64,000 nt of DNA from Photobacterium phosphoreum (GCF_002954725.1 NZ_MSCQ01000002.1:1263358-1327357); one strand, 5' to 3'. Counted from the first letter of the stretch, positions 30,822 to 39,583 are shown. Numbers and translations are program-made. The notes: a model not told the origin generated them from the letters alone.

Positions 30822-32984
30822 TTACCATGATTTATTACTTTGCTGCTGCTCGGCTCTTTGCTGTGCTTGCAACATTAATTGGGCTCGAATTAACCCTGCG
30901 GTATCATCGGGCACTTGCTCAAGTTTTTTCAAGATCGGATTACTGACCGAAAGCACTTGTTGCTGATCACCGTTTGGTTCACCTTGTTGCATCGTTACTG
31001 CTGACGGTTGTTGGTCTTTACCGTCTTTATCTTGTTGTTTATCTTGCTGTTGAGCCTGTTGAGCCTGTTGAGCCTGTTGAGCCTGTTGAGCCTGTTGAGC
31101 CTGTTGAGCCTGTTGAGCCTGTTGAGCCTGTTGAGCCTGTTGAGCCTGTTGGCTTAGTGCTTGTTTTGCATTGTGTTCAGCTTGCTGTTTCTTTTCTGCC
31201 GCACTCATTGACGGTTGTTTGTCTTCTTTTCCAGCCTGTTGTTGTGTACTGTCTTGTCCTTGTTGTCCTTGTTGTCCTTGTTGTCCTTCTTTCCCTTGTT
31301 TTCCTGCTTTTTGCTGCTGGTCTTTGTTATCTTGCTGACCTTGTTGCTGCTGGTCTTTGTTACCTTGCTGACCTTGTTGTTGCTGGTTTTTGTTACCTTG
31401 CTGACCTTGTTGCTGCTGGTCTTTGTTATCTTGCTGACCTTGTTGTTGCTGGTTTTTGTTACCTTGCTGACCTTGTTGCTGCTGGTCTTTGTTACCTTGC
31501 TGACCTTGTTGTTGCTGGTTTTTGTTGTCTTGCTGACCTTGTTGATGTTGGTCTTTGTTATCTTGCTGGTCTTTGTTACCTTGCTGACCTTGTTGCTGCT
31601 GGTCTTTGTTACCTTGTTTTCCTTCTTTCCCTGATTGTTCCTTCTTTTCCTGTTGCTGTTTTTGCTTTTCAGCTTGCTCAACAATGGCCAAGTTCTTCTT
31701 AGCATCGGCAAAATCAGGTTGTTGTTTTAGCAGTTTTTTATAGGTTTCTAATGCTTGTTTATAATCCCCTTTTTGGGCGTAAGCGTTACCGAGATTGTAT
31801 TGTGACGTTGGATCTTGTAGCGGTTTGAGTGTCTCTATCGCTTGCTCATACTGCTTGGCTTTATATTCAGCAATTCCTTTCCATTGTGGCGAGGTGAAAT
31901 CTTGTGCGGCTTGTTTATAATTGCCATCAGTAAATGTTTCATAAGCTTGGCGGTTAGTGTTAGTCCATGGACTCGCTTGAGCATGATCGATGGGTAATAA
32001 AATAAACATTGCCGCTAAAACAACCCCACGACGAAAACCGAGTAGGGCAAATAATAGCAATGGAATAATTAACCAGAAGCCACCATTTAAACGTTCTTGT
32101 AATTCTTTCTCATGGCCTTTTTTACCGCTGTCTAATGGCTTGGCAGTAAAGTGAACAATAGCGTTAACATCATTATCGGTCGCTTGTGCCATTTGTAATA
32201 TGCCCCCCGTACTATCAGTGATTGACATTAAAGTACCAATATCAATTTTACTGATCACAGGTGTGCCATTTTCTGATAATAAACTGCCATTAGGGAGCTG
32301 AATCGGTGCACCTTCAACGGTACCCATTGCCAAAATAGACACGCGGTAGTGGGTCCCTTTGAGATCGGCTAATGCTTGTTGAGCAACAGTTTTACTCATA
32401 CCGTCAGTCATTAAGATGATGTCACCGGTATTGTGGCCTGCTTGCTTGAGTAATCGTATTGCTTCTGCGATCCCCGAGGCAGCATTATTACCTGCAATCG
32501 GCATCACATCAGGTGATAAACTTGGGATCAAATTACGTAACGTACTGCTATCGGTCGTTAGCGGACTGACTTCATAGCCATCACCCGCGAAAGCAACCAG
32601 TCCCGTACTGCCTTCCTTCCAACCCGGTAACATATCTAATGCTTTAAATCTTTCTTGAGTTAAGCGATTAGGTTTTATATCCGTTGCATACATAGATTGT
32701 GACATATTCATCACTAATACCCGCGCACCACTGAGGTTATAAGCGGGCAGTTTAACTTTTTGCCAACTAGGCCCTGCCATGGCAATAACGGCAATCAACC
32801 AACCGAGTGTTAATAAACCTAGCGGCCATCGTTTAGGTTGTTGTTGAGTCAGCCCCAATTTTTGAGCAAGGTGAGGGGCGATTAAGCCTGAATGCTGTGC
32901 TTTGCCTTTTAACCAAGGTAGAACAATGATCAAGGGAATTAACGCTGCAAACCATAATGGATGCATAAAGGTAAAATCAGCCAT
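30822..32984 (-). CDS. Fused BatB-BatC: VWA membrane protein with TPR and Gln-rich repeat tail
   Basis: Two N-terminal membrane helices (about 8-24 and 54-71) precede a von Willebrand A domain (about 87-290), a helix pair around 305-335, TPR repeats (about 345-450; YNLGNAYAQKGDYKQALETYKK) and a long Gln/Lys/Asn/Asp low-complexity region (about 455-665). The metal site reads N93-M-S-Q-S97 where D-x-S-x-S is usual, so the first Asp is Asn. BatB and BatC are separate genes in Bacteroides but fused in many proteobacteria. The low-complexity part is encoded by 33-bp and 9-bp tandem repeats and should be length-variable. It overlaps batA by 8 bp. Confidence 0.88.
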   Translation of the reverse strand: MADFTFMHPLWFAALIPLIIVLPWLKGKAQHSGLIAPHLAQKLGLTQQQPKRWPLGLLTLGWLIAVIAMAGPSWQKVKLPAYNLSGARVLVMNMSQSMYATDIKPNRLTQERFKALDMLPGWKEGSTGLVAFAGDGYEVSPLTTDSSTLRNLIPSLSPDVMPIAGNNAASGIAEAIRLLKQAGHNTGDIILMTDGMSKTVAQQALADLKGTHYRVSILAMGTVEGAPIQLPNGSLLSENGTPVISKIDIGTLMSITDSTGGILQMAQATDNDVNAIVHFTAKPLDSGKKGHEKELQERLNGGFWLIIPLLLFALLGFRRGVVLAAMFILLPIDHAQASPWTNTNRQAYETFTDGNYKQAAQDFTSPQWKGIAEYKAKQYEQAIETLKPLQDPTSQYNLGNAYAQKGDYKQALETYKKLLKQQPDFADAKKNLAIVEQAEKQKQQQEKKEQSGKEGKQGNKDQQQQGQQGNKDQQDNKDQHQQGQQDNKNQQQQGQQGNKDQQQQGQQGNKNQQQQGQQDNKDQQQQGQQGNKNQQQQGQQGNKDQQQQGQQDNKDQQQKAGKQGKEGQQGQQGQQGQDSTQQQAGKEDKQPSMSAAEKKQQAEHNAKQALSQQAQQAQQAQQAQQAQQAQQAQQAQQAQQAQQAQQQDKQQDKDGKDQQPSAVTMQQGEPNGDQQQVLSVSNPILKKLEQVPDDTAGLIRAQLMLQAQQRAEQQQSNKSW
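31051..31149 (-). repeat. 9-bp coding microsatellite in batB/C (11 units)
   Basis: The unit TGAGCCTGT is repeated 11 times without mismatch, encoding an Ala-Gln-Gln run on the minus strand. Because the unit is a multiple of three, copy-number change would alter length without a frameshift. Perfect identity suggests recent expansion. Confidence 0.95.
31312..31613 (-). repeat. 33-bp coding minisatellite in batB/C
   Basis: Eight full 11-residue units of the form (G/D)NK(D/N)QQQQGQQ plus partial units are encoded here. The alternation of GNKD, GNKN, DNKD and DNKN variants suggests duplication of longer blocks. A related 9-bp TTGTTGTCC-type run lies just to the left (about 31256-31288). All repeats stay in frame. 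Confidence 0.9.
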
Positions 32985-33942
32985 GACGTTTCCTCATGAA
33001 AGCGATAATAACGGATAAAAGTAATGCCAACGCTAATGGGTAGCGGAATAGCTCATCACGTGGTCGCCAAGTTTGTTGAGCATTATTAACCGGTTGAAGT
33101 TTGTTAATAACATCGTAAATTTTTGATAATTGTTGTGGGTTTCGGGCGCGGAAGTATTCACCACCGGTCATTGCGGCTATCTTACTTAAGGTTTTTTCAT
33201 CAAGATCAGACGATGGGTTAACAACCCGATCACCGAAGAAGCCTTTTTGGATCATTTTATCAGCGCCAATACCGACGGTATAAATTTTAACGCCACTTTC
33301 TTGGGCAAGTTTGGCTGCTTCAATTGGACCGATAACGCCAGATGTATTACCACCATCACTGAGTAAAATAATCACTCGTTGTGGTGCTTTACTGTCGATA
33401 AAGGTCTTTGTTGCCACCCCTAAACCTTCACCGATGGCTGTGCTTTGGCCTATTAAACCAAGCACAGTGCGATTAAGTTGTTGTTCAACGGTTTTGCGAT
33501 CAAAAGTTAACGGTGTTTGTAAATAACCATGATCAGCAAAAACCACTAACCCCAGTCGATCGCCTTTGCGTTTTGCGATGAAATCAGACAGTACATGTTT
33601 CACAGCAGTTAAACGGTCAATACTTTGACCATCTTTGGTTACCATGTCAGGGATCGCCATTGATCCTGAGAGATCGACTGCTAGTAGCATGTCACGGTGC
33701 TCAGGTTTTATTTCTATCGGATCGCCATACCACACTGGTCGTGCAACAGCACAAATAAGGCTTATCCATATTATTGTCATTAACACTTTACGAATAATCG
33801 AACTGGGTTGTTTTTGGCCCATACCTTGTGGCAACTGCGGCAGATGAATGGCTGCAGGTTGTGCAACGGGTTTACTGAATCGATAAACTACCCATGCTAA
33901 TGGCAATAAGGCCCATGCCCATAGCCACACAAACTCAAACAT
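32977..33942 (-). CDS. batA: BatA: membrane-anchored VWA-domain protein
   Basis: The 321-aa protein has membrane segments at about 5-21, 53-71 and 300-316, and a VWA domain between them with an intact MIDAS motif D90-L-S92-G-S94, DRLGLVVFADHGYLQTPLTFD and VIILLSDGGNTSG. This is BatA of the Bacteroides-type aerotolerance operon; the VWA domain would face the periplasm or the MoxR partner, depending on topology. It overlaps both neighbours by 8 bp. Unlike BatB in this operon, its metal site is complete. Confidence 0.9.
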   Translation of the reverse strand: MFEFVWLWAWALLPLAWVVYRFSKPVAQPAAIHLPQLPQGMGQKQPSSIIRKVLMTIIWISLICAVARPVWYGDPIEIKPEHRDMLLAVDLSGSMAIPDMVTKDGQSIDRLTAVKHVLSDFIAKRKGDRLGLVVFADHGYLQTPLTFDRKTVEQQLNRTVLGLIGQSTAIGEGLGVATKTFIDSKAPQRVIILLSDGGNTSGVIGPIEAAKLAQESGVKIYTVGIGADKMIQKGFFGDRVVNPSSDLDEKTLSKIAAMTGGEYFRARNPQQLSKIYDVINKLQPVNNAQQTWRPRDELFRYPLALALLLSVIIAFMRKRHG

Positions 33943-34462
33943 TGGATGACTCCTTGGTGATCACATTCGGATGATTATCATGACTCATGGTTTTAGCGGG
34001 TAGGGCATGTTGTAGCCATAATAATGCCTGCTGCCGACAATCATTAAATTGCGATTCTGTTAGTGGCGTCGAGGAAAAAAGCCCTTGTTGCCACGATGAT
34101 TGTTGGTCAACAAAACCACGGTATTTAAGCGGTAGCTGTTGATCAAGAAACAGTAACCATTGCGTACCCGTTAAGGGGGCAATAACAGAACGAGGAAAAT
34201 AGCTTAATGCGGCTTGTTTTAGTAAGACATTAATAGCCGTTAACCCACCCTCAAAACAATGGCTTTTTAATATTGTGATTGCTTCTTGTTTTGCCGCGTA
34301 ATGTTGATTACGGCGGCGAAGTTGATAACCCACAATGATAATTACAATCAGGCTCACAGTAATAACCGCCCACCATCCCCATGCTAGCGGCCAATAGCTT
34401 GGTGCTGTGTGAAGATGAATATCGGCCAGTGGTAGTGGTGGTGCAGCAAGTTTACTCATCAC
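33935..34462 (-). CDS. DUF4381 membrane protein of the Bat operon
   Basis: The 175-aa protein carries the family opening PPLPLADIHLHTAPSYWPLAWGWW followed by a membrane helix (about 33-48) and RRRNQHYAAKQEAI, then a helical cytoplasmic domain (FPRSVIAPLTGTQWLLFLDQ). This is DUF4381, which regularly sits between the DUF58 and batA genes. It overlaps DUF58 by 4 bp and batA by 8 bp. It may be an adaptor linking DUF58 to the VWA proteins; no enzymatic motif is seen. Confidence 0.88.
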   Translation of the reverse strand: MMSKLAAPPLPLADIHLHTAPSYWPLAWGWWAVITVSLIVIIIVGYQLRRRNQHYAAKQEAITILKSHCFEGGLTAINVLLKQAALSYFPRSVIAPLTGTQWLLFLDQQLPLKYRGFVDQQSSWQQGLFSSTPLTESQFNDCRQQALLWLQHALPAKTMSHDNHPNVITKESSNV

Positions 34463-35409
34463 TTTATCCCTTGAGAGTGTGCTCCCAGCTGTTGCAATAA
34501 CGGTTGCGCCGCTGAGAGAGTATGCAATGGTATGGCGAGTGATGTTGCCATTTCACTAATGAATTTTTGATGAATTTGATATTGTTGGCTTAATGAATCG
34601 CGCGTTTTTTTTGCCGAGAAATCAAGCCATGCTGATTGCTTATTATCAGTAACATGTTCATGGCCTCTGTATTGTGTTTGCCCTTGCTCAAGGGGATCAT
34701 GAATTTGGACAAATTGAATGCGATTATGTTGCCGAAGTTGACTTAATCGACGTTTATCTGCCGATTTTAGCGTGTTGAAATCACTAATAATAATAATCTC
34801 ACTGCCTTTAGGACACAGATAATGTAATCTTTTGAGTGTGATTGAAAAGCCATCATTATTGATATTATCTATTGTTTGCAATGCGTCATGCTGGGCTGAA
34901 ATTACGGCATTAATTATCTGCAATGGTCCTCGCTGACGTGCAGTAGGTTTACACTCAATAGTGTTAATTCCATTATAAATCACCGCGCCAACACGATCTT
35001 GTTCATCAATTGCTAACCAACTGAGTAAACTCGCAAAATGCGTAGCTTGTACGGATTTAAGCATTAATTGTGAACCAAATTGCATGCTACTGCTGAGATC
35101 AATAAATAACATGATTGGCTGTTCACGTTCTTCGGTAAAGAGTTTGGTATGTGTTTTACCTGTACGGGCAGTCACTCGCCAATCAATAGAGCGAATATCA
35201 TCGCCAGCTTGATAAGGGCGGACTTCAGAAAAGTCCATTCCGCGGCCTTTATGACGACTTTGATGGTGGCCATTGAGTTGTGACCAGATACTTTTTGCCG
35301 GCGCTAGCCATCTTACCGCTTGATTTTTATATTGCAGTAGCTCTGCTAGACACACATTGACGCCATCGCTATGGGGTGGCAGCGCTACGTTGATGTGTGT
35401 GGATTTCAT
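34459..35409 (-). CDS. DUF58 domain protein (VWA-like)
   Basis: The 316-aa cytoplasmic protein carries the DUF58 signature YQAGDDIRSIDWRVTARTGKTHTKLF (about 66-91) followed by a VWA-like fold (EREQPIMLFIDLSSSMQFG, MIDAS D-x-S-x-S intact; IIIISDFNTL). DUF58 proteins are MoxR partners. It overlaps the MoxR gene by 4 bp (ATGA) and the DUF4381 gene by 4 bp, so the block is translationally coupled. Confidence 0.9.
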   Translation of the reverse strand: MKSTHINVALPPHSDGVNVCLAELLQYKNQAVRWLAPAKSIWSQLNGHHQSRHKGRGMDFSEVRPYQAGDDIRSIDWRVTARTGKTHTKLFTEEREQPIMLFIDLSSSMQFGSQLMLKSVQATHFASLLSWLAIDEQDRVGAVIYNGINTIECKPTARQRGPLQIINAVISAQHDALQTIDNINNDGFSITLKRLHYLCPKGSEIIIISDFNTLKSADKRRLSQLRQHNRIQFVQIHDPLEQGQTQYRGHEHVTDNKQSAWLDFSAKKTRDSLSQQYQIHQKFISEMATSLAIPLHTLSAAQPLLQQLGAHSQGIK

Positions 35410-36362
35410 AAGCTAGCGACCTGAGAGATAAGTGTTTCGACAACACGATCGGCCGCAATACCTTCAGCTTGTGCTTCATAACTTAACAATAAGCGGTGTC
35501 GTAAAACCGGATAAGCCATAATCTGAACATCTTCTGGCGTCACAAAATCACGGCCACTAAGCCAAGCATGAGCACGCGCACAGCGATCAAGCGCTAAGGT
35601 TGCACGAGGACTGACACCCATTTGTAACCATGACTGTAATTGTTCACTAAAACGATGTGGTTCACGTGTCGCCATCACTAAACGAATAATGTAATGCTCG
35701 ACATCATCCGCCATATGAATATTCAAGATTTCTTTTCGCGCTGCAAAAATATCACTTTGGCTAATACGAACAGGTTCTGTTTTCTCTATGCCAAGTGCTT
35801 CACCACGATTAAGGCGCAGAATTTCCAATTCACTTTCTGCATTAGGGTAATCAACATTCAATTGTAATAGAAAGCGATCTAGCTGGGCTTCAGGTAGTGG
35901 ATAAGTACCTTCTTGTTCTATCGGGTTTTGAGTTGCCATCACCAAAAATAATTCTGGTAAGGGGTAGGTTTTACGACCTGCAGTAATTTGTTTTTCAGCC
36001 ATCGCTTCTAACATTGCCGCCTGTACTTTAGCAGGGGCGCGGTTAATTTCATCTGCAAGTACTAATGAATTGAAGATAGGACCAGGTTGAAAGGTAAATT
36101 CAGCGGTTTCTGGACGAAATATATCAGTACCCGTTAAATCTGAAGGTAAGAGGTCGGGTGTGAATTGAATCCGATGAAAATCACCTTCAATACAATCAGC
36201 AAGCACTTTTACAGCACGCGTTTTTGCTAATCCTGGTGGACCTTCAACAAGAATATGCCCATCAGCGAGTAAAGCAATTAAAAGCTGTTTTACTAAATTA
36301 GGTTGACCGATAACCTGACTTTGGAGGTAATCATTTAGGCGCTGGAATGTACTTGCTAACAT
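35406..36362 (-). CDS. MoxR-family AAA+ ATPase of the Bat operon
   Basis: The ATG at 36362 is chosen because AAAGGA lies 9 nt before it and the family N-terminus (LASTFQRLNDYLQSQVIGQ) starts here; a frame open to 36470 adds a sequence unlike the family. Walker A GPPGLAKT is at 41-48, Walker B LVLADEIN and sensor 1 MATQNPIEQEGTYPLPEAQLDRF follow, then the sensor 2/lid helical bundle (SPRATLALDRCARAHA). MoxR ATPases act as chaperones for VWA proteins. It is the first gene of the six-gene operon MoxR, DUF58, DUF4381, batA, batB/C, batD. A stress or redox role is inferred from family work. Confidence 0.92.
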   Translation of the reverse strand: MLASTFQRLNDYLQSQVIGQPNLVKQLLIALLADGHILVEGPPGLAKTRAVKVLADCIEGDFHRIQFTPDLLPSDLTGTDIFRPETAEFTFQPGPIFNSLVLADEINRAPAKVQAAMLEAMAEKQITAGRKTYPLPELFLVMATQNPIEQEGTYPLPEAQLDRFLLQLNVDYPNAESELEILRLNRGEALGIEKTEPVRISQSDIFAARKEILNIHMADDVEHYIIRLVMATREPHRFSEQLQSWLQMGVSPRATLALDRCARAHAWLSGRDFVTPEDVQIMAYPVLRHRLLLSYEAQAEGIAADRVVETLISQVASL

Positions 36363-37039
36363 ACAGATATTTCCTTTGAGATTTAAAATACTGAAGATGA
36401 AACATTTTTTTTCGGACTGCGAAAATTTGATTAAGTTCACACTTAATGACGATGGTGGATAAAAAAACATGGATCAAATTTACGTTTTGTTAAGAAAAAC
36501 ATCATTATTAATTATATTTGGGCGATATTTTGAGATTCAATCTATGGAGCATTATTTATAATTTGATGACTTTTTGTAACATTTTTAGTGAATTTGAAAA
36601 ATCAAGGCATCGTTACTTTTCCTCAATGTCATCTGACCACTGTAGTTTGAAAATAGTTTAAATTTAACTTTTCAGTAACATTTGTAAATGATAAAGATTG
36701 TTTTGGTTATTTTAGTTTATTGATTTTAATGAGTTATTAGTTTTCAGTATTAACTCAATAAACACACCTAGTGTTAATAAAATGTGTTTATCTGGCTGTT
36801 ATTGATTTGTTTGTTAATACCAAGGGGCCGTGTTGTGAAAAATGTTAATTCCTTTGCTTGCCATAAATATGCATCTGTGTTGTTATGTTCGGCATATGCA
36901 ATATGTTTGTAATTAACTGGTGTTATATTGCAGTTGTAATCTAACAAACAATTATGAATGTAGTAGCGTAACAATCTAAAGATTAGATCGAAAATTTATT
37001 TTAATAAATATGGCAATATAAAAGGAAGGAGCCTTGGAA
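36363..37039. other. Long divergent promoter region between the Bat and PHA operons
   Basis: No gene is supported; a 66-codon minus-strand frame at 36774-36974 is unlike any known protein and has no ribosome site. The left end carries the Bat promoter and the right end the pha promoter. The stretch is AT-rich with several TAACATTT-like words. A perfect inverted repeat is found at 36974-36988. Confidence 0.5.
36974..36988. promoter_or_regulatory. Inverted repeat ATCTAA-N3-TTAGAT upstream of phaB
   Basis: A perfect 6-bp-armed palindrome lies about 50-65 bp before the phaB start, in the likely promoter position. A similar word, AATCTAAC, occurs about 35 bp upstream. It is a candidate operator for control of the PHA operon. 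Confidence 0.4.
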
Positions 37040-37780
37040 ATGAAAAAAGTAGCATTAGTGACTGGCGCTAAAGGCGGTATCGGTTCTTCAATTACTCAGG
37101 CTTTAGTTGATGCAGGCTTTCGTGTCATCGCCACTCATCACCCAAAGAGTGAGCAGTCAGCTAAAGAGTGGATTAAAGAAAATAACTATTCAGCTGAATC
37201 AGTACAATTGTTGCCATTAGATGTTGTTGATACCGCATTTTGTAAAGAATCATTAACCGCACTATTAGAGCAAGAAGGTCATATTGACGTCTTGGTTAAT
37301 AACGCCGGAATCACTAAAGATACTACGTTTAAACGTATGACGGCTGAGCAGTGGAATGATGTAATTAACACTAATCTTAATAGCCTATTCAATGTTACGC
37401 AGCCTTTGTTTGATTCAATGTGCCAACACGGTAATGCGCGCATTATTAATATTACGTCTGTTAACGGTTTGAAAGGCCAGTTTGGTCAAACGAATTACTC
37501 AGCAGCAAAAGCTGGCATGATTGGTTTTACTAAAGCGTTAGCCGCTGAAGGCGCACGTGCTGGTGTAACGGTAAATGCAATTGCCCCTGGTTATACAGGT
37601 ACAGCGATGGTTGAAGCCATTAAGCCTGAAGTACTGGAATCAATTAAAGCAGAAATTCCAATGAAACGTTTAGCGCAGCCTCAAGAAATTGCGGCAGCAG
37701 TTGTCTTTTTAGCAAGTGATGCAGCGGCATATATTACTGGTGAAACATTATCAGTAAATGGCGGTTTATACATGCACTAA
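37040..37780 (+). CDS. phaB: Acetoacetyl-CoA reductase (short-chain dehydrogenase)
   Basis: PhaB reduces acetoacetyl-CoA to (R)-3-hydroxybutyryl-CoA with NADPH, the second step of polyhydroxybutyrate synthesis. The 246-aa protein has the cofactor loop TGAKGGIG (8-15), NNAG at 87-90 and the catalytic Ser140-Tyr153-Lys157. Translation starts at the ATG at 37040, since AAGGAG lies about 9 nt before it; a TTG two codons earlier is too close to that site. It is first in the operon phaB-phaA-phasin-phaC, the order I associate with Vibrionaceae. Confidence 0.93.
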   Translation: MKKVALVTGAKGGIGSSITQALVDAGFRVIATHHPKSEQSAKEWIKENNYSAESVQLLPLDVVDTAFCKESLTALLEQEGHIDVLVNNAGITKDTTFKRMTAEQWNDVINTNLNSLFNVTQPLFDSMCQHGNARIINITSVNGLKGQFGQTNYSAAKAGMIGFTKALAAEGARAGVTVNAIAPGYTGTAMVEAIKPEVLESIKAEIPMKRLAQPQEIAAAVVFLASDAAAYITGETLSVNGGLYMH

Positions 37781-37837
37781 TCGTGCTTGTTATAACGAAG
37801 ACAAAATAATAAATCACATATAGAAAGGATGCTAAAT

Positions 37838-39043
37838 ATGGCTAAGGTATACATTGTTGCCGCAAAACGTACCCCAATCGGTAGTTTTAATGGTGCGTTA
37901 AAATCAGTTTCTGCAGCACAACTCGGCGCGGTTGCAATTAAAGGTGCATTAGCGCAAATCGATGTTCCAGCGGATGCAATTGATGAAGTAATTTTAGGTA
38001 ATGTTGTTGGTGCTGGTCAAGGCATGGGTCCTGGTCGTCAAGCTGCTATTTATGCAGGTCTGCCAAACGAAGTACCTGCTTATTCACTGAATATGGTTTG
38101 TGGTAGTGGCATGAAAGCATTAATGGATGCTGCTGCGCATATTAAAGCTGGCGATGCTGACCTTGTAGTTGCTGCTGGTGCTGAAAATATGTCACAAATT
38201 CCATTTTGTGCATCATCGAAGATCCGTGATGGTCAGAAAATGGGTAACCTTGAGCTAACTGACCTTTTAGTTGCTGACGGTCTAACTGACGTATTCAATA
38301 ACTACCACATGGGCGTAACTGCTGAAAATGTAGTAGCAAAAGTAGGCTTAACTCGCGAGCAACAAGATAACTTTGCACTTGCTAGTCAGCAAAAAGCCAT
38401 TGCCGCGATTGAACAGGGACGCTTTGTTGCTGAGATTTGTCCAGTAGAAGTCGTTAGTCGTCGCGAAACTGTGATTGTTGATACTGACGAATACCCGAAA
38501 GCAAATGCTTCGATTGAAGATTTGGCTAAGTTACGTCCAGCGTTTAATCGTGATGGTTCTGTTACTGCAGGTAACGCTTCTGGTATCAATGACGGTGCAA
38601 GTGCAATTATTGTTGCTTCTGAAGCCGCAGTTGCTAAGTACAATTTGACCCCGTTAGCAGAAGTTGAAAGCTATGCACAAGCGGGTGTCGCTCCTGAGAT
38701 TATGGGTTTAGGCCCTGTTCCTGCGGTACTTAAAGCCTTAGAAAAAGCAAATCTTTCAATTGAAGATATTGATCTTCTTGAATTTAATGAAGCCTTTGCT
38801 GGTCAAGCATTAGGTGTATTCCATGAAGTCGCTAAAGAAACTGGCACGAAAGTGGAAGATTTAGTTGAACGTGCGAATGTAAATGGTGGTGCAATTGCAC
38901 TAGGTCACCCTCTAGGTGCATCTGGTAGCCGTATCCTTGTTAGCTTGCTGCATGAAATGTGTCGTCGTGGTGATAAATACGGCATGGCGACATTATGTAT
39001 TGGTGGTGGCATGGGTACTGCAGTTATTTTAAAACGTGTGTAA
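37838..39043 (+). CDS. phaA: Acetyl-CoA C-acetyltransferase (beta-ketothiolase)
   Basis: PhaA condenses two acetyl-CoA into acetoacetyl-CoA, feeding PhaB. The nucleophilic Cys88 lies in NMVCGSGMKAL; the catalytic His is in NVNGGAIALGHPLGASG and the second Cys in CIGGGMGTA. The ATG at 37838 has AAAGGA 8 nt upstream and gives the normal N-terminus MAKVYIVAAKRTPIG; an ATG three codons earlier overlaps that ribosome site. It is 57 bp downstream of phaB in the same operon. Confidence 0.95.
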   Translation: MAKVYIVAAKRTPIGSFNGALKSVSAAQLGAVAIKGALAQIDVPADAIDEVILGNVVGAGQGMGPGRQAAIYAGLPNEVPAYSLNMVCGSGMKALMDAAAHIKAGDADLVVAAGAENMSQIPFCASSKIRDGQKMGNLELTDLLVADGLTDVFNNYHMGVTAENVVAKVGLTREQQDNFALASQQKAIAAIEQGRFVAEICPVEVVSRRETVIVDTDEYPKANASIEDLAKLRPAFNRDGSVTAGNASGINDGASAIIVASEAAVAKYNLTPLAEVESYAQAGVAPEIMGLGPVPAVLKALEKANLSIEDIDLLEFNEAFAGQALGVFHEVAKETGTKVEDLVERANVNGGAIALGHPLGASGSRILVSLLHEMCRRGDKYGMATLCIGGGMGTAVILKRV

Positions 39044-39063
39044 GTAAATAAACTAATACAATC

Positions 39064-39094
39064 AGTGTGATACTACTTATAGGATCACACTTTA
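39064..39094 (+). terminator. Hairpin between phaA and the phasin gene
   Basis: AGTGTGAT and ATCACACT (8-bp perfect stem, 12-nt loop) are followed by TTATTACT. The weak T-run suggests partial termination or a processing and stability element that sets phasin expression apart from phaBA. The same stem sequence recurs at 61891-61919. Confidence 0.55.
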
Positions 39095-39117
39095 TTACTA
39101 TCAATGAGGAATGTTCT

Positions 39118-39468
39118 ATGTATACGGAAATGTTTAAATCTTTTTCTGAGCAAACAGAAAAAACACTAGCACCATACGCAAAATTCAACAAAGTATTTGC
39201 TAAAAATGTTGAGCAACTAACTGAGCTTCAACTGTCTGCTGTTCGTGCTTACAGTGATCTTGGTTTAAACCAACTTAAAGCAGTAAGCGAAGTTAAAGAT
39301 ATTGAATCGCTAACAGCATTTAATGGTCAACAACTTGAAACGTTAACTAAGCTGTCTCAACAGCTTTTAGAAGATAGCAATAAGTTCTCTTCTGTAGCAC
39401 AAGGCTTTAAAACAGAAGTTGAAGAGTTTGTTGCTGAGAATGTTAAGCAAGCAACACCTGCTATTTAA
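39118..39468 (+). CDS. Phasin family PHA granule protein
   Basis: Phasins coat PHA granules and control their size and number. The 116-aa protein is all-helical and amphipathic (FNKVFAKNVEQLTELQLSAVRAYSDLGLNQLKA), matching the Phasin_2-type family, with an Ala/Val tail. GAGGA lies 7-8 nt before the ATG at 39118; an upstream in-frame TTG at 39067 would translate through the hairpin and is rejected. It lies between phaA and phaC, set off by hairpins on both sides, which fits a need for much more phasin than enzyme. Confidence 0.85.
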   Translation: MYTEMFKSFSEQTEKTLAPYAKFNKVFAKNVEQLTELQLSAVRAYSDLGLNQLKAVSEVKDIESLTAFNGQQLETLTKLSQQLLEDSNKFSSVAQGFKTEVEEFVAENVKQATPAI

Positions 39469-39523
39469 GTTGTGATAAATTTCATTGTATTTAATGACAA
39501 TGTAATTATCTAATACTTATACC

Positions 39524-39556
39524 AATCAGCCATATAAGACGCTTATATGGCTGATT
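39524..39556. repeat. Perfect 15-bp-armed hairpin between phasin and phaC
   Basis: AATCAGCCATATAAG and its exact complement CTTATATGGCTGATT are separated by 3 nt. There is no T-run after it, so it is not a standard terminator. It could stabilise the upstream phasin mRNA or be a dispersed intergenic repeat; it ends 27 bp before the phaC start. Confidence 0.7.
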
Positions 39557-39583
39557 ACTTAGTCCAAGTACAGGGTTTTTGTT

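Noticed and set aside
31312..31613. Regularly spaced 33-bp units resembling a CRISPR array
   Set aside because: There are no unique spacers: units are contiguous, in frame with batB/C and encode a Gln-rich linker. No cas genes are present.
30974..31711. Long open frames on the plus strand (ValGluPro-type repeats) and an alternative minus frame across the batB/C repeats
   Set aside because: They are read from the 9-bp and 33-bp tandem repeats in other frames; any frame stays open through a repeat that lacks stop codons. There is no ribosome site or non-repetitive domain.
36774..36974. A 66-codon minus-strand frame between the Bat and PHA operons
   Set aside because: It has no ribosome-binding site, no recognisable fold and unusual composition, and lies in an AT-rich promoter region.
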